Part shown: positions 35,301 through 45,283 of the stretch, in pieces | Layout: every line of letters starts with the position of its first letter | Position numbering within the stretch: the first letter of the stretch is position 1 | Assembly (NCBI RefSeq): GCF_000390185.1 | Contig: NZ_AQHR01000049.1 | Location: 62,001 to 126,000, forward strand | DNA length: 64,000 nt | Reading direction: 5' to 3' | Source: Lunatimonas lonarensis | GTDB taxonomy: Bacteria; Bacteroidota; Bacteroidia; Cytophagales; Cyclobacteriaceae | Notes under the pieces: model-generated | What the model saw: only the letters and a program-made list of their open reading frames with translations | Databases searched by the model: none | Told to the model about the DNA's origin: nothing | Position numbers and translations under genes: made by a program

Positions 35301-35722
35301 CCCACCTGGGCATAGAATCCCCTACACCCTACTATCTCCTACCTCCCTTGCCATCGTAATCCTCTTTATGCCATTTGCAATGGCCTACGAAAGAACCTAT
35401 TGTCAAACAAATACCCGCCATTTGGAACACTTTTCGTCCGAGACTTGATGATGCTCCAAAACCATTATGGTCGCAACTAGTACGACCCCACCGGGGTCGT
35501 GGTATTTTTGTATCAAATCCAGGCTATAAACATGTGACCTCTCCGAGGTCTTACCTTGTCAAACATTCATCCAGTCTAACGCCACATGCATTGCCCAGGT
35601 CAAATCTGTTGAGGAACGTCCATCCATAATGCCCAATCACCCCACGATCCCAAAGGGATCGTATGTGTATAGCATACGCACATCAAATCCACGGCACGAC
35701 CCCGACGGGGTCGAATTCGCCT
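35301..35722 (+). repeat. Hairpin-cluster repeat, full copy D
   Basis: This full copy of about 422 bases has the core GCCATTTGCAATGGC at 35370-35384 and ACGACCCCACCGGGGTCGT at 35482-35500, followed by the same later hairpins as copy A. It is nearly identical to copy A through most of its length. Frames across its end on both strands arise from the palindromes and do not represent genes. The 150 bases between it and the next gene contain no assignable feature except a -7 box. Confidence 0.9.
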
Positions 35723-35874
35723 CTACGCTACCTTTTCCAAAAACGATGGAATTCCGCCATAAGAATTGGATCGGCTCAAAAAACCCATCCTTTTCGGTTT
35801 TGGCGAGACCCCAGATCGGCATATTGATTGCAGTACCTGTAAAAGAGGCCGTAGGTATTATTTTAAATTTCAAC

Positions 35875-35882
35875 TATCTTTG
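35875..35882 (+). promoter_or_regulatory. -7 box placed directly at the second MNT start codon
   Basis: TATCTTTG lies four bases before the ATG at 35887, again implying transcription from or next to the start codon. The same geometry is seen at the other MNT gene. Confidence 0.5.
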
Positions 35883-35886
35883 AATT

Positions 35887-36195
35887 ATGCCTGAACTGAT
35901 TCAAAATAAACTAGATGAAATAATTGCAGCGTGTAAGCAACATCACGTTGAGGCAATTTCTCTATTTGGATCAGCTGCAAAAAATGCCATGCATGAAGAC
36001 AGCGATATAGATTTACTGGTTGAATTTTCTGATGAAATTGATGTCCTGGAATATGCCGACAACTACTTTTCGTTGTTAGATCAGCTCCAAAAAATTCTGA
36101 ATAGAAAAGTAGATCTCTTGTCCAGCAAATCACTTAAGAACCCCGTTTTAAAAGAACAGATTTATAAGTCAAAAGTGAATTTGTATGCAGCTTAA
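35887..36195 (+). CDS. MNT-type nucleotidyltransferase antitoxin
   Basis: The 102-residue protein carries FGSAAKNAMHEDSDIDLLVE, the minimal nucleotidyltransferase active-site motif with SDIDLLVEF. The sequence differs from the other MNT in this island, so they belong to distinct pairs. It overlaps the HEPN gene by 11 bases. Known MNT/HEPN pairs block the toxin by adenylylating a Tyr near its active site. Confidence 0.92.
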   Translation: MPELIQNKLDEIIAACKQHHVEAISLFGSAAKNAMHEDSDIDLLVEFSDEIDVLEYADNYFSLLDQLQKILNRKVDLLSSKSLKNPVLKEQIYKSKVNLYAA

Positions 36196-36523
36196 ACTAC
36201 TCAAATATGTATTGGATATTGAAAGCGTTATTGAGGAGATTGAATCTATTAAGCAAAAAACCCAAAATGACTTCCAAAATTTTTCTGATGATATCATTTT
36301 GCAGCGGGCAGTTGAGCGGGATTTAGAGATCATCGGAGAGGCGACACGGAAAATGACGGAGATCAACCCGGCCCTTCAAATTACAGCTTCTAAAAACATC
36401 ATTGGGTTAAGAAATATTATTTCGCACGCTTACGACACAGTTGAACCTGAGATGTTGTGGGGAATAATTCAAAAGAACATTCCTGTTTTAGCTGATGAAA
36501 TTCGAAAAATAAAAGGTCCATAG
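36185..36523 (+). CDS. HEPN-domain toxin (DUF86)
   Basis: This complete 112-residue HEPN protein has the catalytic Rx4H motif in RNIISHAYD (Arg76, His81), preceded by RDLEIIGEATRKM, and ends near EIRKIKGP. HEPN proteins of this type are RNases inhibited by the paired MNT. A Tyr two residues after the catalytic His (Tyr83) is the kind of residue that MNT partners modify. The pair looks intact. Repeat copy E begins about 60 bases after the stop. Confidence 0.93.
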   Translation: MQLKLLKYVLDIESVIEEIESIKQKTQNDFQNFSDDIILQRAVERDLEIIGEATRKMTEINPALQITASKNIIGLRNIISHAYDTVEPEMLWGIIQKNIPVLADEIRKIKGP

Positions 36524-36584
36524 CCACTTGTCTTCTTTTCAGACCAAATCAACTTTAACCGTATCATGGAGAATGATCCAATTC

Positions 36585-36738
36585 CCCATCTAGGCATAGA
36601 ACCGTCTATACCCTACTATTTCTAATCTCCTTTATAGACATTATTGTTTTTATGCCATTTGCAATGGCCTACGAAATAACCTACTGGAAAACAAATGCCC
36701 GCCACTTGGAACACTTTTTTTACCGAAACTTGAAGTCC
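36585..36738 (+). repeat. Hairpin-cluster repeat, partial copy E
   Basis: This 5'-part copy (CCCATCTAGGCATAGAACCG start, core GCCATTTGCAATGGC at 36654-36668, then GCCACTTGGAACACTTTTTT) ends just before the stop codon of the convergent secreted-protein gene. It has no GACCCC-type hairpins. It is the last copy in the window and marks the right edge of the island. Confidence 0.85.
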
Positions 36739-36742
36739 GTCC

Positions 36743-37357
36743 CTAATTCTTCGGGGGGTTGATCATGATGTGTGCCCGGTGCGTGCCGGGATCCATGATC
36801 CAAGGCATACCCGGAGACTCCGGGCTGAGCGGTAGGCCAGTGCTCTCCTGCGTGGCCCAAGGGATATAAACGACATACCTTAGGTAGGGATTTTTCACCT
36901 CTCCAGAGGCAGGGTCAAAATCCTCCGCAGAGGCTGTAAGCACATAGAGCGTGGCTCCGTCCTTCGGCATTTTCAGTTTGCCGGACTTCACCTCCTCCTC
37001 CCGGATGTCAAAAATCTCCTTAAAACTCTTTCCCTGATCTTTCAACTCCCTGCCCCTTGCCATAAAAGGCTCCAAATCCCGGTGGTAACAGGAAACGCTA
37101 AAGCCATTGGCGGAGGGATCATCCGCGATGCAGATCATTTCATTTGAGCCGTTCCTAAGCGTTACGAATTTGCCATTCGCATCGTACCCATACACCTTGG
37201 CTCCCTCACGGGTACCCTCGGGTGCCGCCATAACGGCCGTTTTGATCTGCACTGCCCTATCCTGTACCGTCTGGGCACAGGCCGAATGAACGCCAAAAAC
37301 GGTAAACAGGGCTATAAATACGCGGAATACGAAAGATGGAAAGAGGTCGTTGTTCAT
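36743..37357 (-). CDS. Secreted hypothetical protein
   Basis: I do not recognise the family. From the Met at 37357 the protein is 204 residues with a signal peptide ending VHSACAQ. The mature part has a heme- or ligand-free look: strands with YGYDANGKFVTLRNGSNEMIC, a helical RGRELKDQGKSFKEIFD segment and a late MPWIMDPGTHRAHIMINP segment. Two cysteines (in EMICIA and VSCYHRDL) could pair. Length and composition are host-like. It lies just outside the repeat-rich island and before the M28 peptidase terminator; the two are separate units. Confidence 0.75.
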   Translation of the reverse strand: MNNDLFPSFVFRVFIALFTVFGVHSACAQTVQDRAVQIKTAVMAAPEGTREGAKVYGYDANGKFVTLRNGSNEMICIADDPSANGFSVSCYHRDLEPFMARGRELKDQGKSFKEIFDIREEEVKSGKLKMPKDGATLYVLTASAEDFDPASGEVKNPYLRYVVYIPWATQESTGLPLSPESPGMPWIMDPGTHRAHIMINPPKN

Positions 37358-37414
37358 AATCAATGCAGGGTATCGGTTTATCAATGGATAAATATAGCGA
37401 AAAAACCATTCCCC

Positions 37415-37463
37415 AAAAACAAAAAGCCCCGACCGTCAGGGATACTGAGTCGGTCGGGGCTTT
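37415..37463 (-). terminator. Terminator of the M28 peptidase gene
   Basis: On the minus strand a perfect 13-base-pair stem (37451-37463 with 37423-37435) with a 15-base loop is followed by TTGTTTTT. It lies 19 bases after the M28 stop codon. Confidence 0.92.
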
Positions 37464-37481
37464 CTGGTAAGAATTCGATCT

Positions 37482-38981
37482 TTAGCGATCTGTACGGGTA
37501 TTTACACGGTCCACCGGTGTTCTATGCTCACGGTTTGCCAGATCCCATGCCGTATGAAAGATCAATCTTGCCCTTTTTTCCATCAATTCAAACTCAATCT
37601 TGTCCACCGTATCGGTAGGCTGATGGTAGTCGTCATGCACGCCATTGAAATAAAAAATCACAGGGATGTTGTGCTTGGCGAAATTATAATGATCCGAGCG
37701 GTAGTAAAAACGGTTGGGATCGTCTTCTGCATCGTATCGGTAGTCCAGGATCAGGTTTGAATAGGTGATGTTGTTGTATTCGCTTATTATTTTAAGCTGG
37801 GAAGACAGCATCTCAGATCCGATCACATAGATATAGTCCTGGTTCTCCTGATTCTCGTACTCGTAATCGATACGTCCCACCATGTCTATGTTCAGGTTGT
37901 TGATGGTGTTTTCGAGGGGGAAAATCGGGTTGTCCGTATAATACTCCGAGCCAAGCAGTCCCTTTTCCTCTCCCGTTACATTCAAAAACAACACTGATCT
38001 TCTGGGCCTAAAGCCATCCTTCGCGGCCAGTGCAAAGGCCTCCGCTATTTCCATTACGCTCACCGTACCGGATCCATCGTCATCCGCACCATTGTTGATC
38101 TCTCCCTTACTGTTTACGCCAACGTGGTCATAGTGGGATGAAATCACCAGCACCTCCTCTTTTTTGTCGGTACCTTCTATGTAGGCCATCACATTTTCCG
38201 TGTCTACCCAGTTTTTCTTTTTTGTCACCTGAAAGGTAGCCTGCTGCATTTTCACGGATTCGGGACTGCCTTTTGCCGCTTCTTTCAACTCCTCCACGGG
38301 CGTCTGAAAAAGCTCGGACATTTTATCTGAACTCACCATAAAAATGGGACGCTGATCTGTTGGCTTATCGAACCCTAACCTGCCCCGGCCTGACAATGAT
38401 TTATACCTATTGGCCAAGCGATCGAAATTTGCCTGCCCCTCCATGGTGACGACGACGATGCCGGCGGCTCCTTTTTCCATTATCTTGTCTGCAAAGGAGG
38501 CGGTTCGCTCACCGATCGCCCAAAGTCCCACCAACTTTCCGTTTACGTCAACCTTTGCGAGATTCTCATCAGTAGCCAAGCCCAAGAACACCAGGTCCAC
38601 CTTGGAGGGCCTTCTCATATCTCCATCGCCGATGAATACAAAATCTTCGTTTTCAACCAGTTTTTTTCTTCCTACCTGAAGGGATACGTTGGTCCAAAGC
38701 ACACTCGAAAGCTTAAACTTCTGAAAATAGTCCCCGTCAACCGGCCCTTTAAGATCCAGTGACCGATAAAAATCCCTAAGGTACTCCGCCGCAAGTTTCT
38801 GCCCTTTTTCTCCTGTATCCCGGCCTTCCAACTCATCCGAAGCCAAATACGTCAGGTGCCTCTCCAGGTCCTCCACCAAAATCGTGGACGCATACTTTAC
38901 CGGATCGGCCAGCTGTGCGCTTGCACTAAATGACATAAACAGGGCGATCACACACCCTAATACATACTTATTTTTTACCAT
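37482..38981 (-). CDS. Secreted M28-family zinc aminopeptidase
   Basis: The 499-residue protein has a signal peptide (ending SFSASA), a PA-like insert (about 105-220) and an M28 catalytic domain. The two-zinc ligands are visible in SSHYDHVG, NNGADDDGSG, VTGEEKGLLGS, NIDMVGR and DDYHQPTDT. M28 enzymes remove N-terminal residues from peptides in the periplasm or outside the cell. The domain order and length match other Bacteroidetes M28 proteins. It is monocistronic with a strong terminator. Confidence 0.95.
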   Translation of the reverse strand: MVKNKYVLGCVIALFMSFSASAQLADPVKYASTILVEDLERHLTYLASDELEGRDTGEKGQKLAAEYLRDFYRSLDLKGPVDGDYFQKFKLSSVLWTNVSLQVGRKKLVENEDFVFIGDGDMRRPSKVDLVFLGLATDENLAKVDVNGKLVGLWAIGERTASFADKIMEKGAAGIVVVTMEGQANFDRLANRYKSLSGRGRLGFDKPTDQRPIFMVSSDKMSELFQTPVEELKEAAKGSPESVKMQQATFQVTKKKNWVDTENVMAYIEGTDKKEEVLVISSHYDHVGVNSKGEINNGADDDGSGTVSVMEIAEAFALAAKDGFRPRRSVLFLNVTGEEKGLLGSEYYTDNPIFPLENTINNLNIDMVGRIDYEYENQENQDYIYVIGSEMLSSQLKIISEYNNITYSNLILDYRYDAEDDPNRFYYRSDHYNFAKHNIPVIFYFNGVHDDYHQPTDTVDKIEFELMEKRARLIFHTAWDLANREHRTPVDRVNTRTDR

Positions 38982-39117
38982 TACTAATTTGGGGGTTTAA
39001 TTGGAACCTATTTCGAGGTTAATCACTTACTTTTTCAGGATGCAAGATGCCAAAATTGGTGAAACCAAAACACTTGCGATTTGCATGTGGAAACAATCTT
39101 TCCGATTATTTATTTTC

Positions 39118-39125
39118 TAACTTTG
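39118..39125 (+). promoter_or_regulatory. -7 box for gcvP
   Basis: TAACTTTG followed by TG lies 59 bases before the gcvP start. No good -33 element at 19-21 bases was seen. Confidence 0.45.
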
Positions 39126-39184
39126 TGCCTTCAATTTGGGAACCAAGATGACAGCCGTCAAAATTAATCATATTTTCCGCTTCT

Positions 39185-42070
39185 ATGAAAATTAATCTAC
39201 ACCCATCCACTAAATTCCTCCACAGACACATAGCTCCTTCTACGGAAGACGTTCAAAAAATGTTGGACCGGATCGGTTCTTCATCCCTGGACGAGCTTAT
39301 CGATCAAACGATCCCCAAGCATATCCAACTGGAAAAACCCTTACGCCTACCGGATGCGCTGTCAGAAGATGACTTCTTGAAGAAATTTCACAAATTGGCC
39401 AAGAAGAACAAAGTTTTTAGATCCTTCATCGGTCTGGGCTATCATGACACGATCGTGCCGGGTGTCATTCTCCGTAATATCATGGAGAATCCAGGCTGGT
39501 ACACCGCTTACACTCCCTATCAGGCAGAGATCGCCCAAGGACGACTGGAGGCACTGATCAACTTCCAGACGGTTGTCGTGGACCTTACTGGAATGGAACT
39601 TGCGAATGCCTCCCTTTTGGACGAAGGAACCGCCGCAGCCGAGGCCATGACCATGCTGTTTGCCTCCCGGCCCCGGTCCAAAAAACAGGCCAATACCTAC
39701 TTTGTTGACGAAAAGGTTTTTGCCCATACACGTGACCTTCTCTGGACCCGAGCGCTGCCTCTGGGGATTGAACTGAAAATTGGCCCATTGTCCGAGTTGG
39801 ATCTTACCGATCCAGGGCTTTATGGGGTCATGATACAATATCCAAATGCCGACGGCGAAGTGATCGACTATACTTCTCTCGTGGCCAGCGCAAAAGAACA
39901 AGAGGTTATGACTGCCTTTGCGGCGGACTTGCTAAGCCTTACGCTATTGAAATCTCCTGGAGAGATGGGGGCGGATGTCGTGGTAGGAACCACCCAGCGG
40001 TTTGGGATCCCAATGGGATTCGGCGGGCCCCATGCAGCATTTTTTGCAACAAAAGACGCGTTCAAACGCCAAATTCCGGGCAGAATCATCGGTGTATCTG
40101 TGGATAAGGCCGGAAAACGAGCCTACCGAATGGCCCTTCAGACCAGAGAGCAACATATCAAAAGGGAAAAAGCCACTTCAAACATTTGTACCGCCCAGGT
40201 GCTGCTGGCGGTCATGGCAGGCATGTATGCCGTATATCACGGCCCAAAAGGTCTGAAAGAAATTGCCTCCAAAATACATGGGCTGGCCGTGTTAACTGCT
40301 AGCGGGCTGAAGGGTCTGGGGCTGAATGTGGCAAACGACGCATTTTTCGACACCATCAAGATTCCCGTGAAGCCCTCGCTTATGGAGAAGGTGCGTGCCT
40401 TTGCCCTTTCCCAAAAGATGAACTTCCGATACGACGAAGAGTCCATCGTCATTGCTTTTGACGAAACCAAGGGCATACAAGACGTGCGAGATATTTTGGA
40501 CGTTTTTGCAAAAAGCATCCAAGGCTCCTCCTTGGTAGCGCTTGATACGGATGCTGAACTGATGTCGCCTCTTCCCGATCAACTTATACGGCAAAGTGCC
40601 TACTTGACGCACGAGGTATTTAATCGGTACCATGCAGAGCACGAAATGCTCAGGTACATAAAACGGCTTGAATCAAAAGACCTCTCGTTGGTACATTCCA
40701 TGATTTCGTTGGGCTCCTGCACCATGAAACTGAATGCCACAGCCGAAATGATCCCCGTAACCTGGCCGGAATTTGGACAACTGCACCCCTACGCCCCCCA
40801 AGATCAGGCAGCCGGGTACTATGAGCTTTTTCACGACCTTCGTAATTGGCTAAATGAGATAACTGGATTTGCCGACACATCACTCCAGCCCAACTCGGGT
40901 GCCCAAGGCGAGTATGCCGGATTGATGGTCATTCGGGCTTATCACCACCACCGAAACGAAAGCCACCGTGACATTGTGTTGATTCCCACATCAGCCCATG
41001 GTACAAACCCGGCTTCGGCTGTGATGGCCGGCATGAAAGTAGTCCTTGTGCCCTGCGACGACAAAGGAAACATTGACCTGGCATCCCTTCAGGAGAAAGC
41101 AGAGGCCCATAAAGACAACCTGGCGGGACTCATGGTGACCTATCCATCTACCCATGGTGTTTTTGAGGAAGCCATCCAAGAGATATGCCAGACGATCCAC
41201 GACTTTGGGGGCTTGGTCTACATGGATGGGGCCAATATGAACGCGCAGGTAGGCCTGACCAGCCCTGGGCGTATCGGTGCCGATGTTTGCCACCTGAACC
41301 TTCACAAGACCTTCTGTATACCCCATGGCGGTGGGGGCCCCGGTATGGGGCCTATCTGCGTAGCAGAACACCTAAAGCCATTCCTACCGGGAAACACCTT
41401 TGTAAGTACTGGTGGGGACCATGCCATTTCAGCTATTTCGGCTGCTCCCTTCGGAAGTGCGAGCATCCTTCCTATTTCTTATGCTTACATTGCCATGATG
41501 GGTGGAGAAGGGCTGACCATGGCCACCAAGATTGCGATACTAAACGCAAACTATATCAAGTCCAGACTGGAAAGCCATTATCCTATCCTTTATACAGGCA
41601 AACAAAATCGTGCGGCGCATGAAATGATCCTAGACTGCCGGAGTTTTAAGGATTTTGGGATCGAGGTGGAGGATATAGCCAAGCGACTGATGGATTATGG
41701 ATTCCATGCACCGACCGTTTCCTTTCCCGTGGCTGGAACCTTAATGGTAGAACCCACCGAATCGGAATCCCTCGCTGAACTGGACCGGTTCTGTGATGCC
41801 ATGATCGCTATCCGCGACGAGATCAGGGAAATAGAATCCGGAATCTTCCCCAAAGACTCCAATGTACTTAAGAACGCACCCCATACCGCAACCATGGTCA
41901 TAGCTGAAAACTGGGACCTGCCCTATTCAAGGGAAAAAGCAGCCTTCCCGTTAGATTATGTAAGGGAAAGCAAATTTTGGCCGTCGGTACGTCGGATCGA
42001 TTCGGCCTACGGCGACCGAAACCTGATTTGTAGCTGTGTACCGGTAGAAGCCTACGCAGATTCGGAGTAA
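39185..42070 (+). CDS. gcvP: Glycine dehydrogenase (decarboxylating), P protein
   Basis: GcvP uses PLP to decarboxylate glycine and passes the aminomethyl group to the lipoyl H protein. The 961-residue single-chain protein joins the two halves that are separate subunits in some bacteria. It starts [17 protein letters not shown] and carries the PLP-lysine motif [19 protein letters not shown] near 706-724. [12 protein letters not shown] and [12 protein letters not shown] are also present. Length and motifs are normal. The other glycine cleavage genes are not in this window. A terminator follows. Confidence 0.98.
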   Translation: MKINLHPSTKFLHRHIAPSTEDVQKMLDRIGSSSLDELIDQTIPKHIQLEKPLRLPDALSEDDFLKKFHKLAKKNKVFRSFIGLGYHDTIVPGVILRNIMENPGWYTAYTPYQAEIAQGRLEALINFQTVVVDLTGMELANASLLDEGTAAAEAMTMLFASRPRSKKQANTYFVDEKVFAHTRDLLWTRALPLGIELKIGPLSELDLTDPGLYGVMIQYPNADGEVIDYTSLVASAKEQEVMTAFAADLLSLTLLKSPGEMGADVVVGTTQRFGIPMGFGGPHAAFFATKDAFKRQIPGRIIGVSVDKAGKRAYRMALQTREQHIKREKATSNICTAQVLLAVMAGMYAVYHGPKGLKEIASKIHGLAVLTASGLKGLGLNVANDAFFDTIKIPVKPSLMEKVRAFALSQKMNFRYDEESIVIAFDETKGIQDVRDILDVFAKSIQGSSLVALDTDAELMSPLPDQLIRQSAYLTHEVFNRYHAEHEMLRYIKRLESKDLSLVHSMISLGSCTMKLNATAEMIPVTWPEFGQLHPYAPQDQAAGYYELFHDLRNWLNEITGFADTSLQPNSGAQGEYAGLMVIRAYHHHRNESHRDIVLIPTSAHGTNPASAVMAGMKVVLVPCDDKGNIDLASLQEKAEAHKDNLAGLMVTYPSTHGVFEEAIQEICQTIHDFGGLVYMDGANMNAQVGLTSPGRIGADVCHLNLHKTFCIPHGGGGPGMGPICVAEHLKPFLPGNTFVSTGGDHAISAISAAPFGSASILPISYAYIAMMGGEGLTMATKIAILNANYIKSRLESHYPILYTGKQNRAAHEMILDCRSFKDFGIEVEDIAKRLMDYGFHAPTVSFPVAGTLMVEPTESESLAELDRFCDAMIAIRDEIREIESGIFPKDSNVLKNAPHTATMVIAENWDLPYSREKAAFPLDYVRESKFWPSVRRIDSAYGDRNLICSCVPVEAYADSE

Positions 42071-42090
42071 CCAGTTTTTTCCCCTGACCA

Positions 42091-42129
42091 AAAAGAGGGC
42101 TTTTCCTGTGGGAGAAGCCCTCTTTTTTT
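42091..42129 (+). terminator. Terminator after gcvP
   Basis: A 12-base-pair stem (42091-42102 with 42115-42126) is followed by a T-run, 20 bases after the gcvP stop. Confidence 0.92.
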
Positions 42130-42271
42130 GCCGTTTATCCTCAAAAAGAAGGTGCACTTAATCAATAAATAGACCTTTATATCAATAATTAAATCAGATA
42201 TTTTCATATTAATTTTTTTTTGAATACTTTCGGACACACAAATTATATAAACCAATTTAACTATCATCTCT

Positions 42272-45271
42272 ATGAAGCAAATCATTCTACTATTTGCCCT
42301 AATAGTCTTTACGCAAGGGTGGAGCTATGGGCAATCAGAAGTTACGGGAAAGGTTCTATCCAACGAGGACCGGCAGCCCCTGCCCGGGGTGAGTATCATG
42401 GTAAAAGAGACAGGCACCGGGGTGGTGACTGATGTAGACGGAAACTTTAGGATCAACGTACCTGCGGCCGGCAGAACGTTGGTTTTTTCGTTTATAGGGA
42501 TGGCTACGCAAGAGGTGACGATCGGAAATCAAACCCGATTCGAAATTTCTTTGCGGGAAGAACAAAAAAGTCTTGATGAAGTGGTCGTGGTCGGGTACGG
42601 TACCATGGACCGAAAACGCCTAACCAGTGCGGTCAGCTCTATAAGCAGCGACCAGATTGAGAAGGATCCGCTCCCATCGCTGACCCAAGCTATTCAGGGA
42701 AAAGCGGGTGGAGTTCAGGTCACACAAAACTCCGGAACACCTGGCGGTGGGATCAGTATCCGGGTTCGGGGAACGACGTCGATAAACGCTAGTTCCGAGC
42801 CGCTGTACGTGATAGACGGGGTACCTGTAAACAGTAGCACAAACTTCATTGGAGGCCAGGATTTCAACTTTGGTGGTGCCGATCAGGGTATCAACATCCT
42901 AGCTTCTATCAACCCAAGCGATATCGCTTCCATTGAAATCCTAAAAGACGCAGCAGCCACAGCAATCTACGGTGCAAGGGCGTCCAATGGAGTGGTACTT
43001 GTTACGACCAAGAGGGGCCGTGCGAATGAAAGCCGGGTGAGCGTCAATGCTTATGCAGGGTTTTCCGAGGTTCCTAGGGAACGGTGGCTGCAGTTTATGA
43101 ATTCAGAGGAATACGTAGATTACATCACCGACCTGTGGAGTTTCAGACCACAGGGAGGATCTCCGCTTCCTGCCTTACTGGACACGTCTATCGATACCGA
43201 TTGGCAGCGTGAAACGTTCCGAACAGCCGCCATCCAAAACTACGAAGTATCGGCAACAGGCGGTAGCGACAAAACCCAATATTACACCTCATTTGGCTAT
43301 TACAACCAAGAGGGGACGATCAAAAACTCGGGATTCCATCGGTACAGCTTCCGGCTTAACCTGGATCACCAACACAGTGACCGGGTGCAGTTCAATGCCA
43401 ATGTAAACCTGACCAACTCATTCAACCGTCGGATTCAAGAGGAGAACTCCCGATCCGCGCCGATCAGAAACGGATTGGTGACTCCCCCTACAATACCCGT
43501 CAGAGATGCTGCCGGAAACTGGGCTTTTGATCCGCAGGTAACTTCCCGTGAAAACCCGGTCGCTTGGCTTACGCTTCCAACCAACACTGCGGAAAACCTT
43601 CGGATTTTGACCAATGCAGGCTTGACCTACAAAATCACGAAAGACTTGGTGTTTAAGACCAATTTCGGGGTAGACTTGAGCACGATTGAAGAAAACTTCT
43701 TCTTGCCCCCGAACGGCGTAGTTTTCAATCAAGGCATAGGACTAGGCGGTAGCCGGATCACCAAAGACCAATTGTGGCTGAACGAAAATTATTTCCAGTT
43801 CCAGAAAGAGCTAAACGAAAACAACCGAATCGATGCGATCTTAGGTATGTCTGTGCAGGAATCCCAGTTTTCGTTTACGGATGCCCGACGATCGAATTTC
43901 CCCTTTAATGAGATCCCCATCATCAGTGCCGGAGGTATCATTACCGGCGCGAACGCGACTGTACAGGAATGGAGTATCCTGTCGTATTTCTCCCGTGTGA
44001 ATTATAGCATCCAGGACAAATACTTGTTTACGGCAAACTATCGAATCGACGGATCGTCTCGATTTGGAGCTCTTAACCGGTACGGACATTTCCCATCTGT
44101 CGCCTTCGCGTGGAGAATGGGGGATGAAGATTTCCTTCGGGGCAACGGTGTGGTTGAAAACCTGAAATTTAGAACCAGTTGGGGCTTGTCCGGAAACCAA
44201 GAGATCCCGAACTACGTGAATCAGATTCTGTTCTCCGGTGGGCAGGTATATAACCAACAGCCGGGATTTCTCCCCAATGTGTATGGAAGCGGTGAATTGG
44301 GCTGGGAGACGACAGAGCAAATAAACTTGGGCGTTGACTTCTCTCTTTTCAACAACCGCATCAGTGTATTGGCTGATTATTACGTAAAAAACACCCGTGA
44401 TTTGCTGATTCGGGTTCAAATCCCCCGAACCTCCGGCTACATGAATACCTTCACCAACTTGGGTGAAATCCAAAACCGGGGCTTTGAGTTTGAACTCAAA
44501 TCAAGAAACATGACGGGAGAGTTTATTTGGAACACCTCGTTGAACATGACCTTCAACCGAAACGAAGTGATGTCCCTTCCGGAGGGAGATATCCTTGGAG
44601 GTATAGGCAACTTCAACATTGCTAGAGAGGGCTTGCCGCTAGGTTCCTTTTTTGGCTGGGTAATGCATGGCGTCAACCCAGAAAACGGTTTGATCGACTT
44701 CGAGCGGATCGATGGAACCTTAGGGCCTCCAACAAGACAACAGGACAGGCAAATAATCGGTAATCCCAACCCCCGTCTCTTTGGAGGGATCACCAACGAC
44801 TTTTTCTACAAAAATTTCGACTTCAGCGTAATGGGTCAATTTGTGGGCGGGGTCGAGTTGTATAACTACACCGCCTTCTACCGGTTTTCAGGCTTCAACC
44901 TTAGTGGAAACGGCGACAGGGCTTGGACCCGGAGATGGCGTCAGCCAGGTGATATTACCGACGTACCTCGTCCATCACCAGGCAGCTTGGATAACGCGGC
45001 GGTATCTACCAGATGGGTTGAAGACGGCTCTTTCTTCCGGCTTAGAAACATTACCTTGGGTTACACGCTCCCCAATACGATTACCGACAGGTTGAAGATC
45101 AACAATATGCGGATATATACCACCGTACAGAATGCCTTTGTCTTTACTTCCTATACCGGATATGACCCGGAAGTAAACGCAATGTCCAGTGATGGTATTG
45201 CCTATGGTACCGACCACAGCAATTACCCACAACCACGAATTTTTACCGGAGGTATCAACATCACATTCTAA
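42272..45271 (+). CDS. SusC-like TonB-dependent outer-membrane receptor
   Basis: This 999-residue protein has a signal peptide, a carboxypeptidase-like regulatory domain (about 22-105), a TonB-box-like SLDEVVVVGYGT segment and a plug domain with the motifs GKAGGVQV and YVIDGVPV. A 22-strand barrel ends in GGINITF, with the terminal Phe. SusC proteins import oligosaccharides or peptides together with the SusD lipoprotein that follows. No hydrolase, sensor or anti-sigma factor is adjacent, so the substrate is open. At 999 residues it is of usual size. Confidence 0.96.
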   Translation: MKQIILLFALIVFTQGWSYGQSEVTGKVLSNEDRQPLPGVSIMVKETGTGVVTDVDGNFRINVPAAGRTLVFSFIGMATQEVTIGNQTRFEISLREEQKSLDEVVVVGYGTMDRKRLTSAVSSISSDQIEKDPLPSLTQAIQGKAGGVQVTQNSGTPGGGISIRVRGTTSINASSEPLYVIDGVPVNSSTNFIGGQDFNFGGADQGINILASINPSDIASIEILKDAAATAIYGARASNGVVLVTTKRGRANESRVSVNAYAGFSEVPRERWLQFMNSEEYVDYITDLWSFRPQGGSPLPALLDTSIDTDWQRETFRTAAIQNYEVSATGGSDKTQYYTSFGYYNQEGTIKNSGFHRYSFRLNLDHQHSDRVQFNANVNLTNSFNRRIQEENSRSAPIRNGLVTPPTIPVRDAAGNWAFDPQVTSRENPVAWLTLPTNTAENLRILTNAGLTYKITKDLVFKTNFGVDLSTIEENFFLPPNGVVFNQGIGLGGSRITKDQLWLNENYFQFQKELNENNRIDAILGMSVQESQFSFTDARRSNFPFNEIPIISAGGIITGANATVQEWSILSYFSRVNYSIQDKYLFTANYRIDGSSRFGALNRYGHFPSVAFAWRMGDEDFLRGNGVVENLKFRTSWGLSGNQEIPNYVNQILFSGGQVYNQQPGFLPNVYGSGELGWETTEQINLGVDFSLFNNRISVLADYYVKNTRDLLIRVQIPRTSGYMNTFTNLGEIQNRGFEFELKSRNMTGEFIWNTSLNMTFNRNEVMSLPEGDILGGIGNFNIAREGLPLGSFFGWVMHGVNPENGLIDFERIDGTLGPPTRQQDRQIIGNPNPRLFGGITNDFFYKNFDFSVMGQFVGGVELYNYTAFYRFSGFNLSGNGDRAWTRRWRQPGDITDVPRPSPGSLDNAAVSTRWVEDGSFFRLRNITLGYTLPNTITDRLKINNMRIYTTVQNAFVFTSYTGYDPEVNAMSSDGIAYGTDHSNYPQPRIFTGGINITF

Positions 45272-45283
45272 GACCCAACTGAC

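Noticed and set aside
35629-35883. Short frames on both strands across repeat copy D (also 31779-31970)
   Set aside because: They come from the palindromes (for example HDPDGVEF-like and CRGFDVRM-like translations), occur on both strands and are interrupted differently in each copy.
31410-36738. Hairpin repeats as a CRISPR array
   Set aside because: Repeat lengths are hundreds of bases, spacing is irregular, genes lie between the copies, and no cas genes are present.
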